NCBI GenBank assembly: GCA_030762175.1
Contig: CM060838.1
Span: 22,686,001 to 22,750,000 of the forward strand
Direction of reading: 5' to 3'
DNA: 64,000 bases
Source of the DNA: Metallyticus violacea
Lineage: Eukaryota; Arthropoda; Insecta; Mantodea; Metallyticidae
Shown: piece after piece, positions 48,293 to 60,109 of the stretch
Layout of the letters: every line of letters begins with the position of its first letter
Numbering within the stretch: position 1 is the first letter of the stretch
Notes under the pieces: model-generated
The model's database searches: none
What the model saw: only the letters and a program-made list of their open reading frames with translations
What the model was told of the DNA's origin: nothing
Program-made: the position numbers and the translations under genes

Positions 48293-50909
48293 AAATAGGA
48301 TACCTGGACTCTATGAACCTCATTAAGCTGAATGATAAGTGAATGGCGATGGAGCAACTCGTGTGACATCGGTTAGCTAATTGCATTACTCCTAGCGCAT
48401 AGAAGAACATATTTGCACATACAAAACGAGAGTATTTGTTATTTTTATTTCATAATCTAGCATTGTAATTCTCTGAACCCCGTTCCGCGTCCAGCCGTGA
48501 CGGGCCATGGACCTCGGATGACACGGTATAAATGCCTATTATTAGCAGGAGCTGGCCAGCAAATCGATAGATCGCTGCGACCCACAAGTGGTCGCCCTTA
48601 TACAACAGGTTGCCGACGTAACGAGGCTCTCATCTCCCACTGTCAATATGTCAGCCGCAGAATACATTTACTGAAGAGGGAAGACTTACTACTGGAAAGG
48701 GATTGATACTTCTGCTAACTCTGTGGGAACTAATCTGCCTCGCACATTTCGTAAGCTTCTCCTCCAATTTTAGATATATTCGAGAATTAAAATATAGAAA
48801 AGGTCTTAGTATTGTTACTGCTTATTCATTGAAGCGTCTCTTGAGCGTACAGGGTTTTTTTTTTTCTGTTACTTTTGCATTAAAGTTTTAAACAGTAACA
48901 GCTTGTACCATTTGCATGGGCTCCTGTGATTATAGACTTGACTCAGGTGGTCACTCCCCAAATAAACAGTAATTCTCTACGGCTTCCTTTACGAAATGTT
49001 TCTTTGCTCTGAAAAGGCAAATATCAACTGTTTATTTTCATCGTCATTGGTCTGAGTTATGAAGAATGCATGAATATACAGACGTGTTTAGGAGTTATGA
49101 CATGCTGTCAAACTCAAATCTATTGGTGTGAAATTTCCTCCATACATGCTTCTACTATGTAATCAACATACGTAACTACAAGTTGGAGTGGTATGAGTAC
49201 TGCGTAAGAAAACTTGGATATATAGCGGAATTGGATAAATATTAAATAAGTGAAACAATATATAATTTTGAAGTATTTTCATTTTTCCTGCTAAACAACT
49301 TTTATAGATTTTGAAACCGTACATCTGCATTGCTCTAGCAGATGTTTTTAAATACGATTACTAGTCCTTAAGTAGTGGGGCTAACATTGCATTAGTGCAG
49401 CCGCTTTTTGAAGACGAATTTGCTTTCAATTAGTTTTATATTTGTGTGATGTCGCCACAGGTTAGAAGCTCTATAAATAAATGCATGTTTTACGAAATAA
49501 ATTTCTTAGAACCTGAATTTGTGTATCGAATTGCATTACATACCTAACAATGACATTAAACGCGATATTTTAATCCGTGAATGTGAACCTTTAAATGTAC
49601 ACCGAATGAATAAAAGTTCCATAAAACCAATTTTTTCCTGCAAAATTTCATATTAATTGAACTGAAATTTTTTATTAATCCAAATAAATTAAATTTACCT
49701 CAGCGACTCAGTTTTTAATTGTTTTATTTTTAATGAAACTATGAAATAGAATATAATCTGAATTCTTTGATTACTGTTATAATAATTATTATTAATAACC
49801 ATCTCTCAAGTACCAGATGTAAAGCGTATATTAGTGTTTTAGTCATAGACTAAATCACTTGTAATTATTTTATGAAATTAATATGAAGTAATTTTGTGTA
49901 ATTTGCAGAAACAGTTATTACTTACATTGTAAATATAAAATTTAGGATATATAAAGATATATTAAGACATAGCACGTAGTATTTTCGACATAGACTACAA
50001 TATTTGCAATTTTCATTGTAACTGTCATATATTATACGTTTTGCTAGCTTGATGTGAAGCAATTTAGTGTAAATTGCAGTATTAGTGTGGTCTAGATTGC
50101 AAATATCTACATGTTGTATATAAATGCTAAATAAAAGTATTATGATCAACATTGTGGTGATAGTGGAATTTCTAGTGTGAGATATGCCGTTATTTTACTG
50201 ATTCATGAAAAATAAAATGAAAAAAATATGAGTGCATTTGTTTATGAGTGCACTTTTTCCGTTTTTTTTTTTTTTTTTTTTTTTTTTGCACCGTTTTCTT
50301 TCTTAAACCTTCTTCGCTTGCGTGCGCCTATTCACAGAATATTATGCAGGGATAAGTTTAAGTTCTAAACTAGTATAGAATGTCATTTGGAATAATTTTC
50401 TTTTAAATATTGCATTGAACGTTCAGGGCAATAGATTCATCAAACATGCAGTTCTATATTTTCACACATTTCCCTGACTTTAAGAGATTTATGTAACAAA
50501 CATCATTGTGTTCAATAGGACTCGCTTTAATTTTCCCACCTTTGTGAAACTTGTTCATCACCTGAGGAAGTAAAATATCAGCAATCTCTTGCAACCATGA
50601 CAATAGTCTCTGTTCCAAAAGAGCATATCATGTGTATCTGTAGACACGATTAGTTCTGCGGTGCCCCTGGCTCTTTCTACGGTAGATACACTTTTTAAGA
50701 AAGCAAAAATACTTTGGACTCAGAAAAAGAAATAAATAAATGTTTAATTCTGCTACATAGCAGAAGAAAGAAGATAGGCGTTCACAACAGTAAAAATGTG
50801 AATATTATACAACATATTACGAAATATAGGAATAGGAATGAAGCTATTATTAGCACACTCACAAGGTGTTTCATCATAACCCTCTATATATATATCGTTG
50901 AAGAGAGTT
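48293..50909. other. Unassigned AT-rich sequence
   Basis: 48480-48680 is GC-richer with an unrecognised 69-codon frame. A 26-nt T run lies at 50262-50287. The remainder is featureless. Confidence 0.35.
50262..50287. repeat. Poly-T tract (26 nt)
   Basis: Uninterrupted T run with no recognisable retroposon body. Confidence 0.95.
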
Positions 50910-51206
50910 GTTGTTGATTTGGTTTATTTAGGAACGCTCTTTAACATCTCAGATCACCAACGTCCCGTTCAATTCAGGGAGTGAAACGGCCGACAAATTT
51001 TGCTCAGAGGCCTCTTCTTTCAGGCTTGAGGTTCTTTTACATGCCTTAAATGTATGACACGGGACTCACGGCTTTACTTCCGTTCCGTAAGAAGCCTTAC
51101 TTAGGATTTTTACCCCCGAAAATATCCACCGACTCCAGCTACGTTTGAACCTGCGATCTTGGGGTCAGGAGGCAAGTATGGTTATCACTATACCACCAGG
51201 ACCGAC
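50910..51206 (-). mobile_element. SINE family A, copy 7
   Basis: Near full-length, minus orientation, with head GGTCCTGGTGGTATAGTG at about 51205 and A-rich end at 50925. Flanks GAAGAGAG and AAAGAGGG could be a decayed target duplication. Confidence 0.92.
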
Positions 51207-52439
51207 TTTTAAAGAGGGTAGTTAGCTAAAGTCAAAACGAAGAATTTGAAATAAGCAATAACATAACTCAACATTCTGAACAATATCAAGAATTTATAAA
51301 ACTTTTTTCGGACTAAAGAAGCGTTAGGTTTTACAACAGCGGAGGATGAATAAAAAGAAATAAATGTGGTTCTTTCACGATAGATCACCGTCGCATTTAT
51401 CATTCAACCTGTAAGCCGTGAGAATAATGGCTCTCCTAGTCGGTGCTTAGTGTTGGAATCAACAAGTGACTACGACATTTATCGGAATTCGGCTCTGAAG
51501 GTTTCATCTCTAGATAAAGTTTAAAGGTCTCTTGTATGCCACTCCAATGCAATTAAGAGAATAAATTGAAGAGTTTTCACGTATGAATTACATTTAGTTA
51601 CTAGCTAAAGTCTTTAGATTATTTGGCAACATTTTGCTTCAGTGTATTCTCTAATCTTTTGCATATAGTGATATTGCTGACGTTAGAAAACAACGAAAGA
51701 TGTAAAATCAAAAATACAAAATTTGAAATGTTTTTCAGTTGCTAATGTTAACTCACATAATAAAGGAAGTTGAAGTATCGATTACTCGACTTGGTAATAT
51801 TCCTCTCTCGTGTTCTAAATCCGCAGTAATCTTCTCTTTGGATTTGGTAACCCTTTCACATAACTGTCATTTGTCACATCGGTTATCGACAAAATTGGAT
51901 TCCTCAACAATGTGATACCAGTTCAAGCGTTCAGCCTCTGCCATAGATATATGGAAGAACGTTTGGAAGGGTGCGTGATAAAGTATTAGGGATGTGGTAT
52001 TGAAATAACGGAAAAGTGTATTTTCTGTCTTGGAGATATGTGGTATCAACAAGTAAGTTGTCGGTAAATGCATTGACTTTTGACTCATCTTCACATCACT
52101 TATTAAAACGTTATCTGTTCCAATAACAAACAAAAACCGCGTTTTCTATATCTCCAGAAGTATTAACTCAATTTTAAAACTGCTAATTCTGACAAGGTTT
52201 TCTTTATTTTGGGAGATACTCTTCTCATATCAGGTTCCATGCATCGGCTTCAACTTCGTTATTTCCTTATTCATGTATTGCACAAAGGAAAATCGAAAAG
52301 TAATTGAGTACATTTTTACAGCAACATTGAAATGTATGTGTATCCAAAAACTGAAACATATATTTAGAAATACATGTATTTCGACACCTTTTCACAAAAT
52401 TGCAGGTGTGTGCACTTCGCGCACGTCAAGAGGCAGCTG
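51207..52439. other. Unassigned AT-rich sequence
   Basis: An 88-codon minus-strand frame at 51867-52133 is not recognised. Nothing else is assignable. Confidence 0.35.
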
Positions 52440-52750
52440 CGCTTGAGACGTTCGTCACAATGGAGTGGCGAAGTGTGATTCAGTTTCTGTGGTCAAGCAT
52501 CTGAAAGTGAGTTGTGTGCAGTGTATGGTAAACCTGCATGATATTCACAAATATCTAATTGGTGTGCAGAGTTCAATGCATGGCATGTAAATGTTTTAGA
52601 TGAAACCCGTTCTGGACAGCCTCGCACATACCAATACAGAGCAATGAGGACGCTATGGAGACATTGATTCTGGAAGGCCAGTGCTAACAATAGCGCATGC
52701 AGAGGGCAATTCATATGGCAGTGTACACACCATCATTCATAAATAACTTT

Positions 52751-53034
52751 TTGTTGATTTGGTTTATTTACAGACACTCTCAGATCACCAACGTCCCATT
52801 CAATTCAGGGCATGAAACGGCCGATCAATTTTGCTCAAATGCCTCTTCTTTCAGTCTACAGGTTCCTTACATGACATTTACATAGATGTCATGTAAATCT
52901 ATGACATGAGACCCACGGCTTTACTTCTCTACTTAGGATTTTTACACCCGAAAAGATCCATCACTCCTGGCCGGGGATGAATCCGCGATCTTGAGTTTAG
53001 GAGACAAGTATGGCTACCACTACAGCATCAGAAC
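52751..53034 (-). mobile_element. SINE family A, copy 8, nested in mariner
   Basis: Minus orientation, inserted between two halves of the mariner pseudogene, so it is younger than that mariner. The head is degenerate (GGTTCTGATGCTGTAGTGG). A deletion has removed part of the AAGAGCG end and a local quasi-palindrome at 52871-52909 (ATTTACAT/ATGTAAAT) replaces the usual CGTGCCGTAAATGTACG segment. Confidence 0.92.
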
Positions 53035-53398
53035 CTTGGTGCATGAAGAAGTTGGGCATGATAAAGTTTCAGGGAGATGGATACACCAACAGCTCACACC
53101 ACAGCATATGGGAGAAAGCATCAGAGCTGTTGTCTCCACCCAAAGATTCAGGATAGCCCCGTCTGCAGGAACGGATTTGCTTACTGTTTTCTAGGATAGC
53201 CAGGATGACATTTCTTGCTAATATTGCTGTAAAAGGATAAACTATAAATGTTGCTGCATATTGTGCCAAACTGGATGTCTACGAGCTGCTCTGCACCGAA
53301 AATATCCAAAAAAAATCTTTGAATGAGTCATAAATCTGTATGACAATGCTCATTCCCATGCAGCTGCATCATTTAATTCCTGGCATTGAGAAATTCTT

Positions 53399-53438
53399 AA
53401 GCATCCAGCATATAGTCCAAACTGTATGCTGGATGCTT
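53399..53438. repeat. Perfect 14-bp inverted repeat, 12-nt loop
   Basis: AAGCATCCAGCATA (53399-53412) and TATGCTGGATGCTT (53425-53438). It lies inside the mariner pseudogene at the third-catalytic-residue region. Confidence 0.95.
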
Positions 53439-55129
53439 GATTTTCCCCTGTTCGACCCACTGAAAAAACACTTCAGCAGCGACACGGATATTGTGACAGC
53501 CATGCATCATTGGTTATGCATTCAGTCGAACGATTTTTACGTCGAAAAATTGGTGTCGCGGTAGGATAATTTTATAAATTATTAATGAATGCTATGTGAA
53601 ATCGTAAAGTTATGTTCAACCTTCCAAATATAAATATAACTTTTTGAGTATATTTCTGTTTGACTATAAAAATGTACCTGCTTCGTTACCTTTTGATTTT
53701 CCCTTGCAAATATACTCAAAATTGGGTGGAATTTAATATATTTTGATGTTTTGAATTAAAATAATTGACAGAATTAAACTGAATGGTACTTAACGATTAA
53801 TAATTGAAACGTATTTTTAGCTCTCTGCTATTTCACTGCGTAATTATCCAAAATTGCAGTGTGTGTACATTAGCTAAGAACGATGCAATCTCCCTCCGTG
53901 TACACTTTAAGTCACATTCACAATTTGCATCAAGTATCTAGAAAAGAGAGCAGTGAAACCGCCAATCACTTTAAAATGTGAAAGAGGGCTGAAATGATAA
54001 GTTTTGCGCGACTAGAAGCAATGGATATATATTGATAAAATTGTTTTGTTTATCCCGACATTGAAGAACTGCTAGAGATCCTGACATATTCTAACAAAAT
54101 GTGTGCTAGTCTTAACCACGTGGGCATAATACCTGAACTTTTGTGGCAAAATTGTTGCAGTTAAGGAATGTTTAGTAACAAACACACAATATACATATTA
54201 CCTGCGGTACTTGCATGTTTTTTTATGTATGTGTATGTGTGAATGTAGACTGTAAATCTACAGTTATACAATTTTGTACGCCACTTTATATGTCGATGAG
54301 AGTCGCTCATTAAAGCCCCACTTTCCCCTCTTCAGCATTAAGAGCGCTTTCACACACGGTGAATGTAATATTTCCCGCGTTCGTGAAAGGAATTGTTAAA
54401 TTGCTCAACCAGATGATAGGGGAGCTGTTGTGAACTGTTTAAATATCATTCGTGAAGGATTCTGGTAACAAACAATACGCTGTAATTTAGTTACGGAAAA
54501 AATAAACCGTGGTGAACATTCACAAACATTTGCATGCAGGGGTTGGCACCCAGAAAGACGGCTAACAGTTCAAGTTTTAGGAAGTTAAGAAACCAAGCTC
54601 TGTTATTTGCCGCCTCTAGACGTGCTGTCACGCCTACTACCACTTTAGGCATCTTGTACCGCGCGATGTGTTTTATTAATACGGCAGGAACAAAGAAGCC
54701 ACATAAAAACCACTGCTTGTGAATTGTTGAAGAGTTTCAATGCTTGGAAAGAAGTTTTTGTATCCCGGATCACACAGGTGACAAAACCTGAATACACCAC
54801 TTTGAGCCAGGAACAAAAAAGCAGCTTATAATGTGATGTTATCTTCTGCAGCTAAGAAATAAAACACTCATAACTACTCTCTCTGTCGGAAGAATCATGA
54901 CAATTCTTTTGAGACTGATTGGGGGATGCATTTATAGATGTAATGCCAAAAGTGAGACTATTAATTCAGACGCATACAGGACCATAAAAGTGCTAAAGAG
55001 TTTCTTCGAGTTCGACCTCACGGAAGCCCAGCAGAAGATTTGTCGTAGCAAAACATTGCATGTCTTGTACCATGTGGGAATCCGAGAAATTAAAGAAAAA
55101 ATAAACTTAACTACTAATTCATCCTCCTG

Positions 55130-55290
55130 ACACATTTAATCAAAACCAATAAAACAAAAACAACGAAAACACTTAAACATTAAAATAATATCTAATTAAT
55201 ATAAAATAATAAGTTAAAATAAGTAAAATATGGGTTAAACCCGCACTCCCAAATTTTCTCCGCCCAATTTATCAATTCTAAAAAAATAAA
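55130..55290 (-). repeat. Dispersed repeat R2, copy 2
   Basis: Inverted relative to 21895-22060. Core 55211-55257 contains, in reverse, GGGTTTAACCC and ATTTTACTTATTTTAAC. Confidence 0.55.
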
Positions 55291-56040
55291 ACAGCCATTG
55301 GACAAAAATTTAGGAATATTACTTGTATCTATACCAGATTCTATTTGACATTTAGTTCGAGTGTTACCTCATCCATTCTACAGCCCAGATCTACTTCCTC
55401 CTCTTTTGGTGCAATTACAGACATTATCCTTGGAACAAGATTTAAATAGGAGCTTAAGCTTCAAGGAATGAGGTCATGGCTACGGGCCTGGCATAAAGTG
55501 TACAAGCTGATGAGTAGCTATATGGGACTTACAATTAAAAAGTAACCAATCTGAATAATTACTTGCTTAATTGAAATTTAATTAAAACAAAAATGTGTAA
55601 ATTAAAATATTGAGGGGGAAATTTAAAACCCAAAATAATTCATTTTTAATTTCATCCCTTGATTTACACCCAACACCACTTAAAAATGAATAGGCTGTAT
55701 TAATATTATATTCACAATTGAAATATTATCTAAAATAGTTTAATCTTACATCTTAATCACTTATTTTTTTATATTCTATCCAACAGATAACAAGAACAGA
55801 AATTGAAATAATTGTGGAAATAATGGAATAAGAAATAAAGCCTGCTGCTGTAATACTGCTTGCAGGAAGAGCAAAATAAATATAAAAAAGGAATAGATGT
55901 GCGTTTTTAAAACCAGGAGGACAAGTAAATCCTCAGAGACGACAAAGGTCTAGACTTATACTTAAGACTTAACAGAAAAAGGCAGATCAAGGAACAGATT
56001 GGAGAAAGTCTGCGAGTAAGCCCACAATTTGATGCAAAAG

Positions 56041-56068
56041 AAAAAAAAAAAAAAAAAAAAAAAAAAAA
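56041..56068. repeat. Poly-A tract (28 nt)
   Basis: Uninterrupted A run; no retroposon body recognised next to it. Confidence 0.95.
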
Positions 56069-56654
56069 CAGACGCTTTGATCTTTGCATGTAATGTAAGA
56101 TTCAATTTCGAGAAACTCATGTAGCTCCTGTTGTCGTTGATATACAAAATTGCATCTTGCTCTCTCTTCCCAATTATCTCTTTTTCATAATACTCGAAAG
56201 TGTGGTCGTTCTGGTATCATGATAGTCGAAGACAAAGCTCCTGGATAGAGGTACTAGGATTTAGCAGTTAAAAGCGCTTAATTGTTAACAACCAATTGTT
56301 TAATGTAGAAGCCCCAATGGTTGCGTAAAAGAACGGATAAAAACTGAAAATATCTTGTGTTTAAACGCAAAGAAAAGCTAAAGCACATTCTAGAGTAACG
56401 CTTTGCTAAGTGTACTGAACTTCCAATCATGGATCTAGTTTTTAAATGGTTAAGGGTGAAAAGAAGAGTAAACGAACAAAAAACACAGTCGTGGGATAAG
56501 AAGCAGTGGCAACACTGCTGTCATGTGAGGTCGCGAATCAGATGGACTTAAGGTTTGTAGAGCTGATAACGGAAGGTTGGATGAACCATTGGTAACAAGA
56601 TATTCAGTCAAATTCTGTGGCAGTACAGGAGGATCTAAGAGATGTTTACGAAAG

Positions 56655-56912
56655 GTTTTTTGGTTTGTTTTATTTAACGACGCTCTTTAACATCTCAGGT
56701 CATCAGCGTCTCATTCAATTCCGGGCATGAAAAGGCCGACAAACTTTGCTCAGAGGTCTCTTTTTTCAGGCTTGAGGTTCTTTTTCGTGCCGTAAATGTC
56801 CGACACGGGACCCATGGCTTTACTTCCCTTCCGAAGGAAACCATACTTAGGATTTCTACGCCCGAAAAAAACCCATCGACGTATGGTTACCACTACACCA
56901 CCAGGATCGACA
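56655..56912 (-). mobile_element. SINE family A, copy 9
   Basis: Minus orientation. A perfect 10-bp target duplication TTTACGAAAG flanks it (56645-56654 and 56913-56922). A deletion of about 30 bp between the body start and the A box removes the B box, so this copy cannot be transcribed from its own promoter. The plus-strand frame at 56796-57011 is a shadow. Confidence 0.93.
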
Positions 56913-56922
56913 TTTACGAAAG

Positions 56923-59388
56923 TATATTGGGGTTGTAGTACAAATGACTGTTACCGCTTATCAGGGCCTGCAGCATTGCTACATCGTGCGATGGATGATA
57001 TTGTTTCGTGAAGGCAGGGATGTCGTTCAGAACGGCGCGAAATTGACTACCACAGTTCATTGTTAGGGATTTCCCTCCTCTCCAAAATGAAACAGCCAAT
57101 TGGAGGGAAATATCTCTTCAAATGCGACGTCTTTCACAAGTGTGGCAGAAGGTGGTAAACATGGAGAGAAATTACTCTAAAGGAATGCAATCATGATCAA
57201 AATTCAGCTTTAAATTCTGTATTGACTGTCTTATTTAAGTGTAGGGGCCAGTTTATGTAATGTCCAACAATTTGAAATGTCTGTGCATAAGAGTAATAGT
57301 ATATCTTAGGCTTGCAAGGCAGGTGTTATAATTAAAACAGTTGAACTCTTTCGGGCTGTTTTGCCGTGGCCCATATACTACGACGGTGGATCGAAAAGTA
57401 AAGCAGAATATTTTTTTTTTTTTTGCAAAAAGATTAATGGGTACCATTACAAACAAATGCATAAATGAACTGACATCATGTGTTTATTTTTCTACACGGT
57501 AGCAAACTTTCTCAACATATTTCGCCCATCATGATATCAGTCTCATAATATCCTGTTCCTAGAAGTTCGTTCGGTTGGAGTATAGCTATCTGCGGACTAA
57601 ATAAATAAATAAAATCTTTATACGCCACCCTGGTACCCGGTTTCCTAAACCAGGGTGTGTATATCATATTTTCCATTTATTATTATAAACAATTCAATAA
57701 TCTTTTACTATAATTATTTTCCTAATAATTAGATTAAGATAATATAATAAACAGTAAAAAACCGAAAATAATTAAATCAAAGTATAGATTTATTAAACTA
57801 CTTCCCAATTTAATCTTCCAAAATCTATCAAATTAACAATATTACTGGGAGCAAGTAAGAATTACAGCTGGTAGTCAGCTATTCTATCCTATGAATTTAT
57901 TCCATTACTATACAACTACTAACGCTGGTTACCAGCTGTATGTAGTGCTGTCCAATACTTGACAGAATTTCTCTTAAATTAAACATTACACTTAATTGTT
58001 TCAAATCTCCTTTACTCATCTCAATCATAATAATCACCTTCTCTTCAACAACTTACTTCACTTAAAGTTCATTTATCACTATTAATCTTCCCTACTCATT
58101 TCGTTTATTTGTCCCAACACTTTAACTCATGAAACACTATCACCTCGCTTCCACCATATCACTCCCCATCTTTTCTTCTCATCTGCGGACTGCTGTTTTC
58201 ACTTCTGTATTGGTCTGTGTTTGGTCCTACAACATATTCCAAAAGATGGTTATTTGGATGTTCATATTATTTTATTCAACCCCTGCAATTCGTAAAAAAA
58301 GTTGTTTTGAAAGCAGTAGCTTCTGTTTTGTTATAGTTATCAGGCGTATTTGTTGTTGATATTTGGAATTGAATTCTAAATTTCTTTACGATAATGGTAT
58401 TTGGTTTGCCTTAAAAATCGAGTGCGCGTTATTTAATACTCTGCTCTGTTAGAAAAACATAAGTGTCCCATGTAGTTGACAATTTTGGCGAGTAGTTTTC
58501 CTTCGGTGCCTTAACAGAAAAATGTTTTATTTTCATTATTTAAAATCTTAGAACCAATTAAAAAACGAATAAAATACATATTAAATAATGAATATTCAGA
58601 CATTACATTATATTTATTAAATAATTATATTAATTATTAAGTTGACAGGATAGTAGTTTGAAAACAAGAATCAGATGTGCGAAATTCCTTTAAGCTTGAG
58701 CAGACCACTTTATTCAGAGTAGAAAGTGTTGGGGAAATTCCCTCTGGTCACAAACACTGGAGAGTAAACTGTCCGGAAAGCTCTTTGTCCACAGTTTTCG
58801 GCTGCCACTTCAAACGTTTGAAACCAAGATAAATTGTTTTCGTAAGCGCTCCCTTTTGCAAAACACCTGGACAGTTCCGTGCCATGTGTAAACTCCATAA
58901 TGCTAGCAAGACAAATGGCGTGGGAAAGTTAAAGAAGGATAAACGTAATGATAAAAAGAAGAAAATAGTCTCGGGAGAAGTAAACATTGCTAAGGGCAGA
59001 GACTATGCAAGTGAACGAACGTGTAAACGATGCATTATCGCTTAGAAAATTAGAAAATTAACTCAAAATTTTCTCAGCCCATCTTGATGGTGATATCACG
59101 ATTTCCAAATTAACTGGAATGTAATTTTTGTTATTATTAAACCTGATGTATTACTTTATAACTATCCCTTGTTATTAAACGTGGAAACTGTAAAATAGTT
59201 ATGCATTTCACGCAATTGTAGCAAAATATAACCGCTGTCAAGCGTTGGGTATTATAAAATATTAATGGAAGTTCATTAATTTTAATAGTCTTTTTAAATG
59301 TACTTAATTACAATATACTTCATTTTGCGCATTTCACTTCAAAATATATTCAAGTCAAATAATTGAAAAAATTAAAAAAAACTATATA
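56923..59388. other. Unassigned AT-rich sequence with hairpins
   Basis: Holds the hairpins CACCCTGGT/ACCAGGGTG (57626-57657), next to an (AAAT)n-like run at 57600, and TACAGCTGGTA..CAGC (57863-57879 with 57924-57940). 57950-58200 is strongly pyrimidine-rich on the plus strand. A 14-nt T run lies at 57411-57424. No coding feature recognised. Confidence 0.35.
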
Positions 59389-59967
59389 CCAATGGTAAAA
59401 AATGTATACACACTTTCACAATAGATATCTATGAAATATATTTCAAAGTTGGACAAAAAAAAACAACAGTAATGTGTAGTATGATGTTCTGTAAACAGAT
59501 GTCACTAACATTACGTTATGATAGCGTTGCTACAACAAAATGGAGTCAAGATTATAATTTGAACAGCGGAAAGCAATTTTGAAGTGGTATTGGAAAACCG
59601 AGAAGCCAATGGGGGTACAGATTAGAACCGCCTTTGAACTTCTACTTATGGGGAACTCTTAAGGATGTTGTATGCCGTAGAAAACCAGGTACACTGGCAG
59701 CACTTCGGGAAGAAATTGAAACGGCATGTGCTGCAATCGCTGAGGACACTTTCACAAACGTTGCTCAATCAGTAGTTCAACGTACTCAGAAGTGTATGGA
59801 CGCCGATGGTGGGCATTTTGAGCAACTGTTGTAACTGTAAAAGTCTAAGATGATTAGTGTTCATCATTTTCTGTTTGTGTGAATTCAGTTTTGTTATGTT
59901 AACATAGTTTTTTTTTTGTTTTTTGTTTTTTTGCTTGAAGTGTGTAAACATTTTTGGCACCCTCTGT
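59389..59967 (+). mobile_element. Internally deleted IS630/Tc1-mariner element, copy 2
   Basis: About 580 bp with inverted termini: ACCAATGGTAAAAAATGTAT at the left, and GTGCCAAAAATGTTTACACA as reverse complement of the right end. From 59540 a broken frame reads MESRL, a stop, FEQRKAILKWYWKTEK, the start of the helix-turn-helix head. It then jumps to PPLNFYLWGTLKDVVCRRKP, TLAALREEIETACAAIAEDT and DADGGHFEQLL and a stop at 59832-59834, the C-terminal third of the transposase. Everything between, including the first two catalytic residues, is deleted. The C-terminal part is one clean open frame. It shares its last 100 bp with 30063-30475 but has a different internal breakpoint. Confidence 0.85.
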
Positions 59968-60109
59968 ATATAATTCTATATGTTAGCTATCCCAATATTA
60001 CATGCAAGTGTCATTATTGCATTCTCAACCCAAAAGCTAAAAGAATAAGGTTAATAACTCTCTGACTCAAATATATATAAGTTGGTCACATGAAATTGAT
60101 AGCGAACAT

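Larger units (their letters stand above)
52440..53575 (+). pseudogene. mariner-family transposase pseudogene split by a SINE
   Basis: 52461-52625 gives MEWRSVIQFLW, then in other frames SNWCAEFNAWHVNVLDETRS and GQP, the first helix-turn-helix and ..WC.EF..G...L.D..RSG.P segment of mariner enzymes. After 52720 VYTPSFIHK-like sequence is cut by a SINE A (52751-53034). The transposase resumes with LVHEEVGHDKVSGRWIHQQL, matching ..HE.LGM.KVSARWVP..L. Near 53390 HPAYSP marks the PPYSPDLAP block, and 53440-53560 gives DPLKKHFSSDTDIVTAMHHW and FYVEKL, the C-terminal region. The first and second catalytic blocks are not recognisable and a perfect 14-bp inverted repeat sits where the third Asp should be. 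Multiple stops and frameshifts. Confidence 0.85.
53576..56654. other. Unassigned AT-rich sequence
   Basis: Contains repeat R2 copy 2 (55211-55257) and a 28-nt A run. Reading frames at 54534-54722 and 54897-55130 (plus) show no domain I recognise; the latter (TEAQQKICRSKTLHVLYHVG) has protein-like composition but no other support. Confidence 0.35.

Noticed and set aside
47879..48298. 139- and 75-codon frames inside the hAT-like element
   Set aside because: No hAT dimerisation or BED-type zinc-finger motif can be read.
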